From Apostichopus japonicus (taxonomy: Eukaryota; Echinodermata; Holothuroidea; Aspidochirotida; Stichopodidae): a stretch of 64,000 nt of DNA. The stretch is from NCBI RefSeq assembly GCF_037975245.1, contig NC_092568.1, positions 2,914,001-2,978,000 on the forward strand. Reading direction: 5' to 3'. Below, in pieces: positions 52,301-63,916 of this stretch. Both the position numbers and the translations under genes were made by a program. Under the pieces are notes generated by a model, which saw only the letters and a program-made list of their open reading frames with translations, had not been told where the DNA came from and searched no databases. Each line of letters begins with the position of its first letter. Within the stretch, counting starts at the first letter, position 1.

Positions 52301-55300
52301 TTAACATATCAGTTACATCAAGCATTTAAACATGGAATAATTTCATACAACCATGGTGAGAAATTTTGATCTTCTAGAAACTGTTCTCTTCCAATGTACT
52401 CAGATTCAAAATCGACTTATCTTGTTCTACAAGTTTTATAATAAATGTAATTAATTGATAGCCAAACAATGTCATTTGATTTGACTAATGGGAGGAGATA
52501 TGGATGTTTAAGAAAAACCTGTTGCTAAGTGTCACTTTGTCTGCTAAAGGGTATTTCCCTTCATTGTCATATCCATCCCAGGGTTGGGCTAGAGGTGGGG
52601 AGCATGGAATCAGTGTTACTCACATTATTGTATTATGGTCTACCACCACCCCACCTCCCTCACTCCTTGTACTCACAATAGACACTGGAAATGTCAATGA
52701 TCCAGTTTTGAAGGACCATATGGTGATGTATCTTTTAATCAATACATTTTGCCATTATAACTGGAATGTTTGCAAATTTGGTGGTATGTGAAGTAGGAGA
52801 AACAAATGGACCTCCGTGATATGAATTATTTGTTTAGTGTAATAGAATGTAAACAAGAGTTACTGTAATATTCAAGAATTTATGTATGGATTTGCCTCAA
52901 CTTTGAGAAAATTTTCACAAATCTCCTTCATGTCATATCTGAAATATTCAAGTAAATTATTCATTATTTATACAGAGAGGATGGTTGGTGGATGGCAGAG
53001 GATGAAGAAGGGAATAAAGGCATGGTACCAAGCACTTATCTCAAGGTAACAAACAGGACCTATTGATAAAGGGCAGGGGAAGTGGTATGTGTGTGTGTGT
53101 GGGGGGGGGGGGGAGGGGAGTGGGTGTGATACCTCTTGTAACAATCAGGAATGCGACCAGGACATGCAGAGTACTGGTGGCTGTTTTGCAATGTCCTGGC
53201 AAATTTGGATCACTTTGTTAAATTCATCTTTACTAATGGACCTTGAAGTACTGGTTGTGGCAAACAGTCATTGCTGGTCAGAAAGGCATTCATTTTAGCT
53301 TGGTGTTTGTCGGTAAGACTGACTGTCAGTCGGTACTGACCACCACAGACCAGCATTCATAACATCACCGTTGACAATGGACAAACTTGTTTATACAGTT
53401 ATAAGTTTAAAGGCATTGAAGACTCGCCCCAAACCGCGTGCCACCCTCTGAAAAAGTTAACTTTCCTTTGCTTGCAAGTGAAGTTTTTTCTTGTCGCTAC
53501 AAAATGCAGACAGTTATGAAACGTGATACCGTGTTATCTTTTATCTAGACCTGATATGTCCATCGCTGCTATGCACACTGTGTTGTGGGTATTGACCGTA
53601 GCTGTTTGTTTTGTCTGTACACTAGTGTCAAATTACCGACGGTAGCAAGCTGTGTGTGTATTTTCTGGTATTGATGGTGGTGTCTAACACTTCTGTTACA
53701 CCTCATTCAAAACTAGGTCAGATTACCGGCATGAGACGTTTCTTTGTGCGCGAGTCTTCACACCCTTTAAGGACAGGATTAGTTAATGTAATTTAATTTA
53801 ATTTGCCTATGACCTGAACCTCTACTGGGAACCTGATAGTGAACTTTGTATCGTGAATAATCAAATACTGCATTTTAACTTAATTTCTTTGCACCCATTA
53901 AAATATTTTATAATTGATTACTGGCGCAGGAAGTGTGTTCAACAACAATGTCAAGGATGAAAGAAAGACCTGAGTATTAGATTTTCAATGTTAACTGCCA
54001 TTTTATAATTTCAGTATTAACTGTCTTAATTTATGCAGCAAAATTCACTTTAGCTGTGAAAAATAAAGTGGAACAGATTCAAAAGTTATTTTAGATTGTT
54101 CCTCTGTGTTTAGTTCATCATGTGTAGCAGTATGTGCATCTTGATTCAGTTGTGCTTTCTTAGATTCTAGTAAATATTAATCTTCATCTTTCTGTTTCTT
54201 TCCTCTCTCTCTCTCATATTTTAGCTGAAGAGAGACTCTGTTGACTATAAGGACATTCAATCACCAGAACCAGAGGCAGGTAGGTCATTCTTTGTGTATT
54301 TATGCAGTTTTTAGTTAGATTTCAGTTGTAGATAAGAGATGTTGACAATTCACAAATCAAAAACAGATAATATTCCATAATTATTGAAACAACAAAAAAC
54401 TTTGTATTTCCCTGTCCCTGATTTAAGCTACATTGCAGGCAGTAATGTATATATGGATACAAAACTTAACTTAAATACTTGGCAAAGAGCAAAATTTCAA
54501 CAGTTCCACATGAGTTTATTAAATCTTTCAGCATTTGTTCAACCTCATGACAAATTTGTGTTGGACAAGTTCAAAAAGTTGGGAAAACCTCTTTCCATGG
54601 ATTCTTCCTTCTTTAAACAATAGCATTTGTTTACTTGCATCATGACAAAGTGTTTCCTTTGTAAGCTGTTTATCTACCCGACTATCCGTTTCCAGTTTGA
54701 ACAAATTATCATTTTAATACGTTTGGGAAGGGAGGAGAGGTGAGATGTTACATTAGGGAGGGGAGGAGAGGTGAGATGTTACAGTCTCATTGTTATCCAT
54801 CTCCTGACACCTATGATCCTTGTGTGAAATTTTACATGTTATGTATTCAAGTGTAATGACATATACTCATTTTGATGTTGTTTTTTGTTTTTGTTTTTTT
54901 GCAAGATGCAGATGAGAATTTTTCTCCTAGAAGGTATATCCATCATGTATACAAATTCATCAACCTACTTTCCCCCCATTTCTGACTTTTATATGTTTAT
55001 TTATTCCATGTTCTTAGAGTTAGACTGTAACTTTCTTCCACAAATAATTTGATAATAAATGGTTTTCATGATAGAAAAGCCAAACGCTATAAAATACTAA
55101 TAATAGAAAAATTTAACTCAGATTTTTTTTAACAAAAATAACAAATTACTAAATTTGACTGCTTCCCTTTTTTTTCCCTTTTTTTTGAAAGCAGCAGTTT
55201 GGGTTAAATCTAAATATATTTTTGCATTGCGATTCCTTTTACCTATAAATAACTTAACTGTCAACTTACCTTACAAATAATCCGGAAAATTTAAACTGGC

Positions 55301-58300
55301 ATATATATACTGAAATATATTTTAAAAATGAACAATTGGAATCATCACTCCATTGTTGACTAGTGATCTTTGACTACAATCAAACGTTAATAGGTTTGTT
55401 TGACCTCAAAAAGTCAAAATAATGAAGAAAAAAAAGAAACAAACAAAGTAGCATGTGTAATTAAATTGACAAACAAGTTAAAACAGATAAAGAAAAAAAC
55501 TTCAAAGAAATTGCAACTTATGAATCATGGGATGAAAAGATTTTCTCCCTCTTTCTCAAAGGACCATAACTTAATTACATGCATTTGAGATCCTCTCTCT
55601 TTGGGATGATCTGGCTGAGATTCATATGAAGAAAATTTAATAAATTCAAACCACTGGCTCAAAAACACATATTGACTGGTTCCTCCTCACAAAATCCTCG
55701 CTGCTCTAAATCATCCATTTGTATTTATAGAGATAAACAGAATGTTGGCTTTTGTTTATTCTTTTGTCTTTAATTATCGTGTGCCCCTGTCAACATTAAT
55801 ATCACTGTAGTATCATTAGTTTCTCTTTCATATTTTCTCTCTTCTTGTCTGTCTTCTCTTCATTTCGATGAAAGATACGGTGGATGATATGGAAGACAGG
55901 TAAATTGGACATAGTTCAGAGGTTTGCTGATCTGTTGTTAAAAGGTTCTTGAAAGCAGTGGCATGCAAAATTAGTGAGCCTAAAGATGTGTGAGAAATGC
56001 AAAAATGTAGGTGTTAGTGGTGGCTGTCCATTTTAGTTGAATAGCAATGCAGTTAGATAGTAAAGAAAATGGCTAGTTTGTAGATACAAGAATGTGTAAT
56101 GATTCTGTAGCATTTTAAATGCCAATGAAATTTTTGTTTGAGATGCAGCAAAATTGAGTTGACAGAGAAGGTAAAGAGGAGAGATGAGTAAGTTACTAGA
56201 ATGTAGAGAGGTAGAGCAAAGGGAGGTAGAGCAGAGAGAGGTAGAGCAAGTATGGGAGGGTGGGAAGATATGTAATATTAAGAGAAATCCTAGGGAGGGG
56301 GGGAGAGGAGGGTGGGAATAGAATGGAGGATGGGCATTGTGTAATATTGGGAGCCGGGAAGATTATGGTGCAGTAAGGTCGGGTGGTATAGTGGAGATAG
56401 TATAATAGGCTACAAATGGCAGAAGTTAGGGTAAGGAGTGGGTAGTAAAACATGAAGGAGTAGAAGGTGGTACCATGGGGTGGGGGAGGAAGCATAGGAG
56501 GAAAAGTAATGTGAGGAGAGTCAAGACGGAAAGATTAAATAGAGGAAAGCAAAATTGAGCAGAGTTGGGTGTTGGAAAGGGTGTAGGTTAATATGGAGGA
56601 TATTAGCAATGGATTTTGAGTTGTTGGTAGTTTGTAATATTTGGTGCTGCCAGATATTGGCATCTTGTCATAAAATTATATGTCTATCGTTAGATGTTGC
56701 ATAATATTAGTGTTGATATGGGCAGATATCGTAATCCTAAAATTCTCCAATATCTGGAATGTTGCCTCTGTATTCTTTAATTAACAACAGTCTGTTATAT
56801 CTTCTCTTGTATCCTTTGTTTCCTTGTTTCTTTTGTCTGCTTTTAACATCTCATTTTGGTTTCAAACCTTTTTTTTCTTGTTAATCCATTCATTTTGTCT
56901 ATTTTTGTTATAAAGCATACTATTCATGCCATTTTTATTTGGTTTGATTTGCAAATTTGCATATAATTTGTCTACTAATAAAGCCTGCATATTACATAAA
57001 ATTTTTGCATATAATTTGCCTTGAGTTTTTTGACTTCACAAATAATGCGTGTTGCATAAATATGCGCATACGTAATACATTTTGTTTAAGCGAAACACAA
57101 AAACAGCTCTTTATCTGCCAGTATCTCTACCATGCAACCTAAATTGTTAGTGGGTTGTTTGTACCTATGGGATTTGAGACTTTGGTAAGATGATACTATG
57201 GCAGGCCGAATGTCTGACTTCAGCGAACTGCTGCATGCAGTAGTAGCTTAGCTCATGGGGCTGTGGGGTGGTTGTTATTGGAACAAGAATGCCATCCACC
57301 ACTTACATTTGAGGCTCTACTTTGCCTCTCCTAGTTTTACTCCAGAATAAGGGCTAGGTACCCTTCCCCCGCTAACCTCCCATCCAAAGGCAAAAGTGCT
57401 AAGTAATGCATAAATTTTAATGCTCGCTTATGTAGAGTACTTTAAAAATGACTGAATGAGGAGAACATTAATTGTTGGAAACATTTTGATTTCATTTGTC
57501 ACTTTCTTTCAAGTATATGCCTTCACTTTAGACTTGCTATAGGAAATTTTGTTTCACATATGCAGGGGTGTACTCAAGAATGTTTGAGTGCAGGTCGGAT
57601 TTGTGCAGTAGTGTGATCCACATCCTGGGGAGGGGTCTAAGGGGTGGGGTGTCCTCCCAAAAAATTTGCAAATGAAGTATGCTTGGATGGCAAATGGTTC
57701 CTATTCCAGAGTTAACTTGTGTGCCAAGTATTCACCAATATTTTGGTAATGGTAAAGTTTGCTAAATTAATCATCAAAAGTAGTGCCGTGCGGAAATGCT
57801 CAAAGTACTGTTTGTGCTGGGCAGCATTCAGAACTGCCGGGAGCAGCCTCCCAGAGCTGCCCGGCTTGAGCACGTCCCAGCATATGTTGTGAAAATGTTG
57901 TTTTGCCCTCACTGTACAAGGGGTGGAAGTAGGGGGGGGGGAGTGGGAGGAGATGGACAAGAAGAGAATGTACCCACCACTGATCCCAGTATGTTTATTA
58001 AGTCTAACAGTACTCATTTTAGTTATATTTTCTTATTCTTTCTTTTCATTTTCTCATTCTTTTGTATTTATTTCCGTAGTGGCAAAGAGCTCTGGAAATC
58101 AGTCAGGAAATCCGTACATGAAGTAAGATGATTATTATTTCATTTTGAAATTAACTCAAGCTTGATCCTGCTATGGAATACATATACGTAAAGTAATCTT
58201 TGGCAATGTAGAAATCAGTATTGTGTTGTTCCCTATGAATTGAAGTGAATGTCATTGTGAATGTCATTGTGAACATTTTAGCGATGATAATAATAATCGG

Positions 58301-61300
58301 TCATTGATGACATCTTGGTCAACCAACGGTTAAGGAAAAATTAAATATCGGTGTAGCATGAGTGTCAGCACAGACCAGTTGCGGGTCTCAAAATTCTCTC
58401 TCTGTACCTTCATTGATAGACAGCCCTACTGTACGCAACTGATGTCAGTTACAGTGTATGATGGTAATAAAGACCCAGTTTTTGGTCTTGTTTGGTTTTT
58501 CTGTTTTTGGAACAAACCATCTACCATTATGAAAGGGTAGAAAATATCCGTGAATACATCAGAATGACTTTTACACATCATGAGTAGACTATTTCATACC
58601 CCCCTCCCCCTCCCTGGAAGAATGTAAATTATGTACATAATTTACAACTAATTATGATGAAGTCTTTGATCTTGTACAATTAACCTTTGTACTCTCTGTT
58701 TTGCCATCAGACCAGTGCTACAGATGTTTTGAGTGCCATGGGTGCTATTCCAGCTGGCTTTAGACCGTCCATGACAGCGCGTCTTCTAAAAAATGGTTGG
58801 TGTTTTCTGTCATTGAACTTGTGTTTATTTAATACTTTGCAAAATTTTGCTACACATTATCAGAAATGTTTGGAACTTCTAATATCTTTTAAATCAGAGA
58901 ATAATTAAAATATAACTTGATTTGCCTGATATAAGTTGCCCTGAAGGTAGATGATACTATATATAATAAAAATTGTCAGACCCTTCGGCTTTTTATACTC
59001 TCTCCTGCATCGGGAAGGTTCAGGTAGATGAGCAACTTCCAAAGTGTACAGTGATTTCATACGTCATTCATTGTGATTCCTGGGATGACTTTAACAATGT
59101 CTGTAGACCAAAGAGAATCTTTTAGCTTTTGCTGTGAATATTCCTCTTTTTTATTTCATTGTATTTTTACTTTTAGAACAAAATAAATTGAGCAGTTTCT
59201 TGAAACCAAAGTTGAGTCCGTCCAATCTGAGCTTCAGCGATCTGCTCTGGGATCCGCAGACTAGTCAGGTTAGTTGGAGAGACAAAGTATCATTGGAGAA
59301 AATATTCAATATTGTAATTAACAAAATGATGAAATAAATTGCATGGGTCTGGAAATATAATGTTGGATTTGTGTTACTATACAAAACATCATGAACATTG
59401 CAAGTTAAAGCATGGCATTGGAGAAGCTCAGAGGCTGATTTGATAGTCTATACTTTGCAAAATTTATTGAATAGTTCACTTAGAGATTGCCCTTTGAGGT
59501 CAAGACCAAAAGATAAAAGAGAAAATTATATTCCTCATGAGAAAGCTGGTTAATTTTGTTTATGACCGATATTCTTTTATCTGTGATTTCTTGAAGGTGA
59601 ACAGACATAAATTTGTGGTCATATGGATTCAAATCTTTATTGCTGTATTAGTTTGCTTATCCCTGGAATAATTTCATATGTAAACAATCTCTTCCTTCTT
59701 AATTTACCAGTTACGTGCGGTGCCTTGCAGACTCCAAAAGATGCTCTCCCTGGTCTTGGTGAGAAACATGCCAGCCATGGGTGTAGGTAGGGTAGCAATT
59801 TCCTTTATATTTATTCCCCTAATTGATTCTAGGTAGTATTAAGGCACCTCAAATATGTCCCCCAATGACAAACAATATGAAACAATTGATTTCTAGATCA
59901 AAATGGCATACAAACACTTACTCATCCCCCCCACCCACCCCCCCCCCCCCCACCCCACCTGTTACCTTCTCCTCTCTCCTCTCATGATGAGTGGCATTGC
60001 ATTGGAAGCTCATATAGGCAATAAACTTTACTTGAATTAAACTAAATCAAATTTAATATAGAAAAATATCTTCTCATCTATCTTTGGTTGTTTAATAATT
60101 CTCTCATTGTATGATATTCACAAACATCCATTTTCATAGCAGAATGAAAGGACCACACATCATAATGTAAAATCTTGGATTGTTGGAAGACATCTAAGAA
60201 CAACGAACAAACGAAGGAAGGAATAAGCATGTGTGATTTTTAGACCGAATAAGAATGTATGGTATTGAAGAGAGTCAATATTCGTACTACTATTATATGT
60301 AACACATTGCAAGATATTTGAATTGCTCTCAGACCAAGGACGTATGCAGGTTAGACATTGCAAGATGTGAGTTTCTGATAGAATTACTGCAGTATTCAAA
60401 CTTACTATTCTCTCTTAACCTTTCAGGATTGGAAACCAAGAGCAGACATGCTCGAATTGCAATCTTTGATGGAAAAGAGGTAAGTGATATGCTAAATGAT
60501 ATGTTAGTGAAGATGCATGAATATGAAAATTAAAATAAAAAGAAAGAGAAAAGCTAAATATAGTTTTTTGTTTCTTTTCAAAGCACTATAGTTCTTAAAT
60601 GTACCAGGTGATAGCCTAAGATAGCAAACGTTAACCAAGCTGTTAGCTAAAACTTCAAATTTTAGAAAATCTAACTACAATGTGAGGGAAGAAAAAATTT
60701 GTTCTTGAAGGTCATACTAGATTATGAAACATATTATAGAACCAAATAGAATAAATAAAACAAAGCTGCAGTAAATCCATGAATATATGAACTATGAAAG
60801 ATGCAAGTGTGACACATTTATGATCTTCAGAGTACCAGAACAAAAATAACACATGCCTCTTGAAGGGTAGGGCCAATACATGTGCTACAAAGTTGCCTGA
60901 TGAAGATAAAGTGGTTGGGCTTTTCCGAATGGTTGGTGCTGGAAGAATCCACGTAGGGGGTTTCTTTGAAACATTGGCAGCTCTTAGTTTTCCGTCGGCA
61001 TTTCAACAAGTTTTGTCTGAATTGCTAAAATTTGTGTTAAAGAGGGTTTTAATATTCAAGTTACTTTTCTTTTACCTGTCCTAGGTCCTTAGTAACATCC
61101 ACACAGTTCAAGCGACATGGAATGAAACCGACCTCAAGACCTGGAGGTTCTCACCAAGGGTAAGTACCATGCGGATAGGAAGTACTTGTTGTGTTATGAA
61201 CACCTTATGAATGATAAATTAATGCAGTGTATTGGTTTAATCTCCTATTAAACCATTAGTTTCAGTCCGAGGGGAGTGTCTCTTTCAAAATGTATGTTTT

Positions 61301-63209
61301 TGTGAACGTAATCAATATAACACTGGCTGTGAAAAGTGTAAGCAAATTTAAGATTACTCATACGAATTTACTCTGACCAAAAATTTTCTTTCATAAGTTA
61401 ATAAAATACATTTTTATAACTAAAATATTTATGTGGTTACTAGGTAATGGCATATTATATGTTTGAATTGGTCACATGTCTATTTTTAAAATGTATTTTA
61501 AAGTTGACCAGCATCTATTGTGGTATAAGCACTTTGATGTAATAAACAATATTTTAGTAACTACAGCTATTTATTTAAGTCAAAAGGGTGTGATTTACAT
61601 TGTTGACTAGTGGTTTAAAAATCCATGCAAAGAATTTATATCACATGAATGATTGATATGTCATCCAGCACAATATATGGTAATATTGATATTAAGGTGA
61701 CCTTAAAATACATTAAACTAATCTATCATATTATAATATATGCCGTCTGGTCACCAATTTCCAGGTATCTGGTATACTTCCCAGCATTCTTGATGGTGAA
61801 TGCTTCATAAGATCTGATAAATCTGACAAAAACGTTGGTGAGTTTTACATTCTATTTATCTTTGATCTGTTTCATTTAATTATAGTCATGTGTGTTTGAT
61901 GTGGGAGGGTGGGGGGGGTGCAGGGGAAGATAAGGGGTGGTGGGATTGAGATGTGGCTGAAGTCACAAAATTTCAAAGCCCAGGTGGCTCATTAAATTTG
62001 AATATAGAGTAACTCAAACTGTTTTCTTTTCTTTTGGAACGACCAAATTTAGAAAAATACTCTTTGTTTCATTCCTGTTCCTTTCTTCTTTTTAGAAGCT
62101 ACATTTTCTGTTCCATGGTTACTTCTTAATCAGTTTTCAAAGACCACGTAGAACTTAAACATAACTGTACAGCCTTCAGTCTGACATTGATGTAGTTACA
62201 AGGGTTGTATTAAAAAGCTGCATTTATGTGGTGATGTAACTTCTGGATGTAATGCTGACCAGATCATGTAGATTTTAACATAGTTGACCTAGCCTTCATA
62301 TGTAAGGTCTATTTAGTTGCACCTGTTTGACATACCAATTAGAGAGATGCAAATTTTTCTTCCGTTCAATTTTTGCAACGTTAATCCTCAGAAGTTTAAA
62401 TTATTATTTTTGTTATGATAATTTTCATTTGTAACCCTTTCAAGTTAAGCCTTTTTTCATCTTTCCGAGTGTGATGAAAGTGACAACATAGTTCTCATGC
62501 ACTGAAATCTTCCTTTAACAGTTGATTATGATCACAAAAGACTGGCAGCAAATTGAGCATAAATTTCTACTTCAAGTCATAGTGTGTTCAGAGATTATTC
62601 ATTTCTCTCTTAAAGAGGAAGCAGCTATAATATATTTTCCTTCATTTCTTCATATATCTCAGGTAGCTTTATAAGAGCATAAATCTATGAAAAAGATTTA
62701 CCTCAAATATATTAAAATATCTTGCTCTTCGTTTCCAGGGTTACTGATAGAACTTTGTGTGTACTACGTCAGGACAGTAAGTAATCTTTCCACCGTAGTG
62801 GTTACACTCAACTGACATGTTTGTCTACTGAAGTGTGTAACAAAAAATTGTTTTTTTACAACAATTTGTAACAATTTTAATATATAAATTTTGTCACCTT
62901 CTGAGAGTTAAAATTTTCTTGGGTCACAGTTTAATTGCTTTGAATCAATGTTTGTTGAGGTTAGGATATGCTTTCCTACACTTTGTTTATCTTTGTTACA
63001 TTTAGTTTTATAGGATGTGGGATTTTTTTATGCGGTGTGGGGAGGTCCTGTATGGGGGAGTGGTATTTAACTGCTCAGATTGTTATTAATCCTTCATGTT
63101 TTTTATTTTTTTATTTTTCACAGAAAACTGGTGAAAAGGGAGAATTAAGTTGTGGATGGGTTCATCTTCCTCTCTTTAGTGAAGAGACAGGGGGACCTAT
63201 CATCAATAA
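43306..63209 (+). CDS. NPHP1: Nephrocystin-1, 5' part (continues beyond window)
   Basis: Scaffold of the ciliary transition zone (NPHP1-4-8 module). Exons: 43306-43368, 44289-44377, 44545-44605, 44988-45062, 45507-45568, 47612-48463, 49505-49575, 49887-50202, 51258-51390, 52074-52168, 52976-53045, 54225-54279, one of 54906-54933 or 55875-55899, 58080-58122, 58711-58795, 59177-59268, 59711-59786, 60427-60479, 61085-61159, 61765-61837, 62739-62776, 63124-63209. All phases agree, giving about 863 aa so far. Residues ~22-96 form the coiled coil (KCKEILQDSG, RCRELQKAVTKLEKKVG). SH3 is ~575-629 (VVLCDFDGEEPTDL, DGWWMAEDEEGNKG, VPSTYL). The nephrocystin homology region follows (MGAIPAGFRPS, VLSNIHTVQATW, LDGECFIRSD, GEKGELSCGW). 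It matches human NPHP1 block by block except for a greatly enlarged charged linker before SH3. Roughly the last 290 residues should lie to the right. Confidence 0.95.
46612..47411. repeat. Recent ~400-bp tandem duplication in NPHP1 intron 5
   Basis: Unit 1 (46612-47002, 391 bp) and unit 2 (47003-47411, 409 bp) are nearly identical, differing by one T in a run, an A/G change (AATTGGC versus AATTAGC) and an extra 19-bp internal copy of AAACATGGTGTCCATAGTA in unit 2. Weaker relatives of its TCATAGCATGTAGATTTGTAT block occur at about 45940 and 46010, so the family was already repeated before this duplication. Confidence 0.95.
47612..48463 (+). CDS. NPHP1: NPHP1 exon 6: giant charged linker exon
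   Basis: 852-base exon joined to exon 5 in phase 2 (acceptor AATCAAAG; the T at 47612 completes an Arg codon) and ending AG|GTGAAC inside an Arg codon completed by exon 7. It encodes ~residues 117-400 of the protein: an acidic head, a basic FRRSKSP motif (~170), a polyglutamate block, then a Lys/Glu segment (~223-298) with the i to i+4 charge pattern of a single alpha-helix, an Asp/Glu block, and a closing basic FRFFRSKTP motif. The serine-rich frames seen on the other strand are shadows of the codon repeats. Human NPHP1 has only a short acidic stretch at this place. An alternative is that part of it is skipped in some transcripts; the phase 2 to phase 2 borders would allow that. Confidence 0.85.
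49887..50202 (+). CDS. NPHP1: NPHP1 exon 8: acidic linker
   Basis: Follows exon 7 in phase 1 (G|AA). It encodes a run of Asp/Glu, then a serine/lysine/proline-rich spacer (SSKPGPSSFSSKPKSTGD), then another acidic run. The donor is GA|GTAATG, placed so that failure to splice gives a stop at once (GAG TAA). The joined codon GA|T leads into exon 9 (51258-51390), which is almost pure Glu/Asp up to the SH3 exon. Confidence 0.85.
52074..53045 (+). CDS. NPHP1: NPHP1 exons 10-11: SH3 domain
   Basis: Exons 52074-52168 and 52976-53045. The product holds the SH3 signatures in order: a degenerate ALYDY (VVLCDF), the acidic RT-loop GEEPTDL, the paired tryptophans DGWW, and the VPSTYL proline-pocket end. 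In nephrocystin-1 this domain binds proline-rich partners such as p130Cas. The intron interrupts the domain after the third strand, in an Arg codon. Confidence 0.95.
53411..53766. mobile_element. TTAA-target MITE in NPHP1 intron 11
   Basis: Flanked on both sides by TTAA (53407-53410 and 53767-53770). Inverted ends AGGCATTGAAGACTCGC and, complemented from the right, AGGGTGTGAAGACTCGC. A TTAA target duplication is the mark of piggyBac- and Kolobok-type transposons; with 356 bp and no frame it is non-autonomous. Confidence 0.85.
54906..54933 (+). CDS. NPHP1: NPHP1 microexon 13a (28 nt)
   Basis: Acceptor TTTTTTTTGCAAG, donor AAG|GTATAT. Enters in phase 1 (completing G|AT) and leaves in phase 2, encoding DADENFSPR plus part of an Arg codon. 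It fits between exon 12 (ends phase 1) and exon 15 (starts phase 2). It cannot be followed by the second microexon, because the join then reads a stop within four codons. Confidence 0.7.
55875..55899 (+). CDS. NPHP1: NPHP1 microexon 13b (25 nt), alternative to 13a
   Basis: Acceptor TCGATGAAAG, donor CAG|GTAAAT. The phases are the same as in the 28-nt microexon 941 bases upstream (1 in, 2 out), encoding DTVDDMED plus part of an Arg codon. Its acidic content resembles 13a. Using exactly one of the two keeps NPHP1 in frame; using both or neither does not. Confidence 0.65.
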
Positions 63210-63916
63210 GTAAGTTTCCTCTCCGGGTGGACCTATCATCAATAAGTAAGTTACCTGTCCGGGGGGACATATCATTAATAAGTAAGTTTCCTCTCCGGGT
63301 GACCTATCATCAATAAGTAAGTTTCCTCTCCGGGGGACCTATCATCAATAAGTAAGTTTCCTCTCCGGGTGACCTATCATCAATAAGTAAGTTTTCTCTC
63401 CGGGTGACCTATCATCAATAAGTAAGTTTCCTCTCCGGGGGGACCTTTCATCAATAAGTAAGTTTTCTCTCCGGGGGGACCTATCATCAATAAGTAAGTT
63501 TCTTTTCCAGGTGACCTATCATCAATAAGTAAGTTTCCTCTGGGAGACCTACCATCAATAAGTAACTTATCTCTCCGGGGGACCTATCATCAATAAGTAA
63601 GTTTCCTCTCCGGGGGACCTATCATCAATAAGTAAGTTTCCTCTGGGGAACCTTTCATCAATAAGTAAGTTTCCTCTCCGGGGGGACCTATTATCAATAA
63701 GTAAGTTTCCTCTGTGAGACCTACTGTACCATCAATAAGTAAGTTTCCTCTCCGGGGGACCTATCATCAATAAGTAAGTTTTCTCTCTGGGGGACCTATA
63801 ATTAATGAGTAAGTTTCCTCTCCGGGGACCTATCATCAATAAGTAAGTTTCCTTTCCGGGTGATCTATCATCAATAAGTAAGCTTCCTCTCCGGGGGGAC
63901 CTATCATCAATAAGTA
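63191..63916. repeat. Minisatellite made of exon end plus splice donor, about 21 copies
   Basis: The unit is about 34-36 bp: GGGGACCTATCATCAATAA, then GTAAGT, then TTCCTCTCCGG. The first copy is the true end of NPHP1 exon 23 with its donor. Eighteen of 21 copies keep GTAAGT exactly; the exceptions read GTAACT, GTAAGC and GTAGTG. One copy is preceded by TCTTTTCCAG (63501-63510), an acceptor-like sequence. The complementary strand gives LIDDRS-type repeat frames without meaning. Confidence 0.95.

Noticed and set aside
56149-56170. 22-nt microexon candidate in the NPHP1 intron before exon 15
   Set aside because: It has AG and GT borders but leaves phase 0, while exon 15 needs phase 2.
57789-57900. 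GC-rich inverted words (GTGCTGGGCAGC..GCTGCCCGGC) as a structured RNA
   Set aside because: Pairing is short and interrupted; no known RNA motif is recognised.
57564-57960. CAGGGGTGTACTC as a hAT terminus
   Set aside because: No matching inverted end or target duplication found downstream.
60860-61084. 75-codon frame just before NPHP1 exon 20
   Set aside because: It ends before the exon 20 acceptor, matches nothing in NPHP1 and has no donor; intronic.
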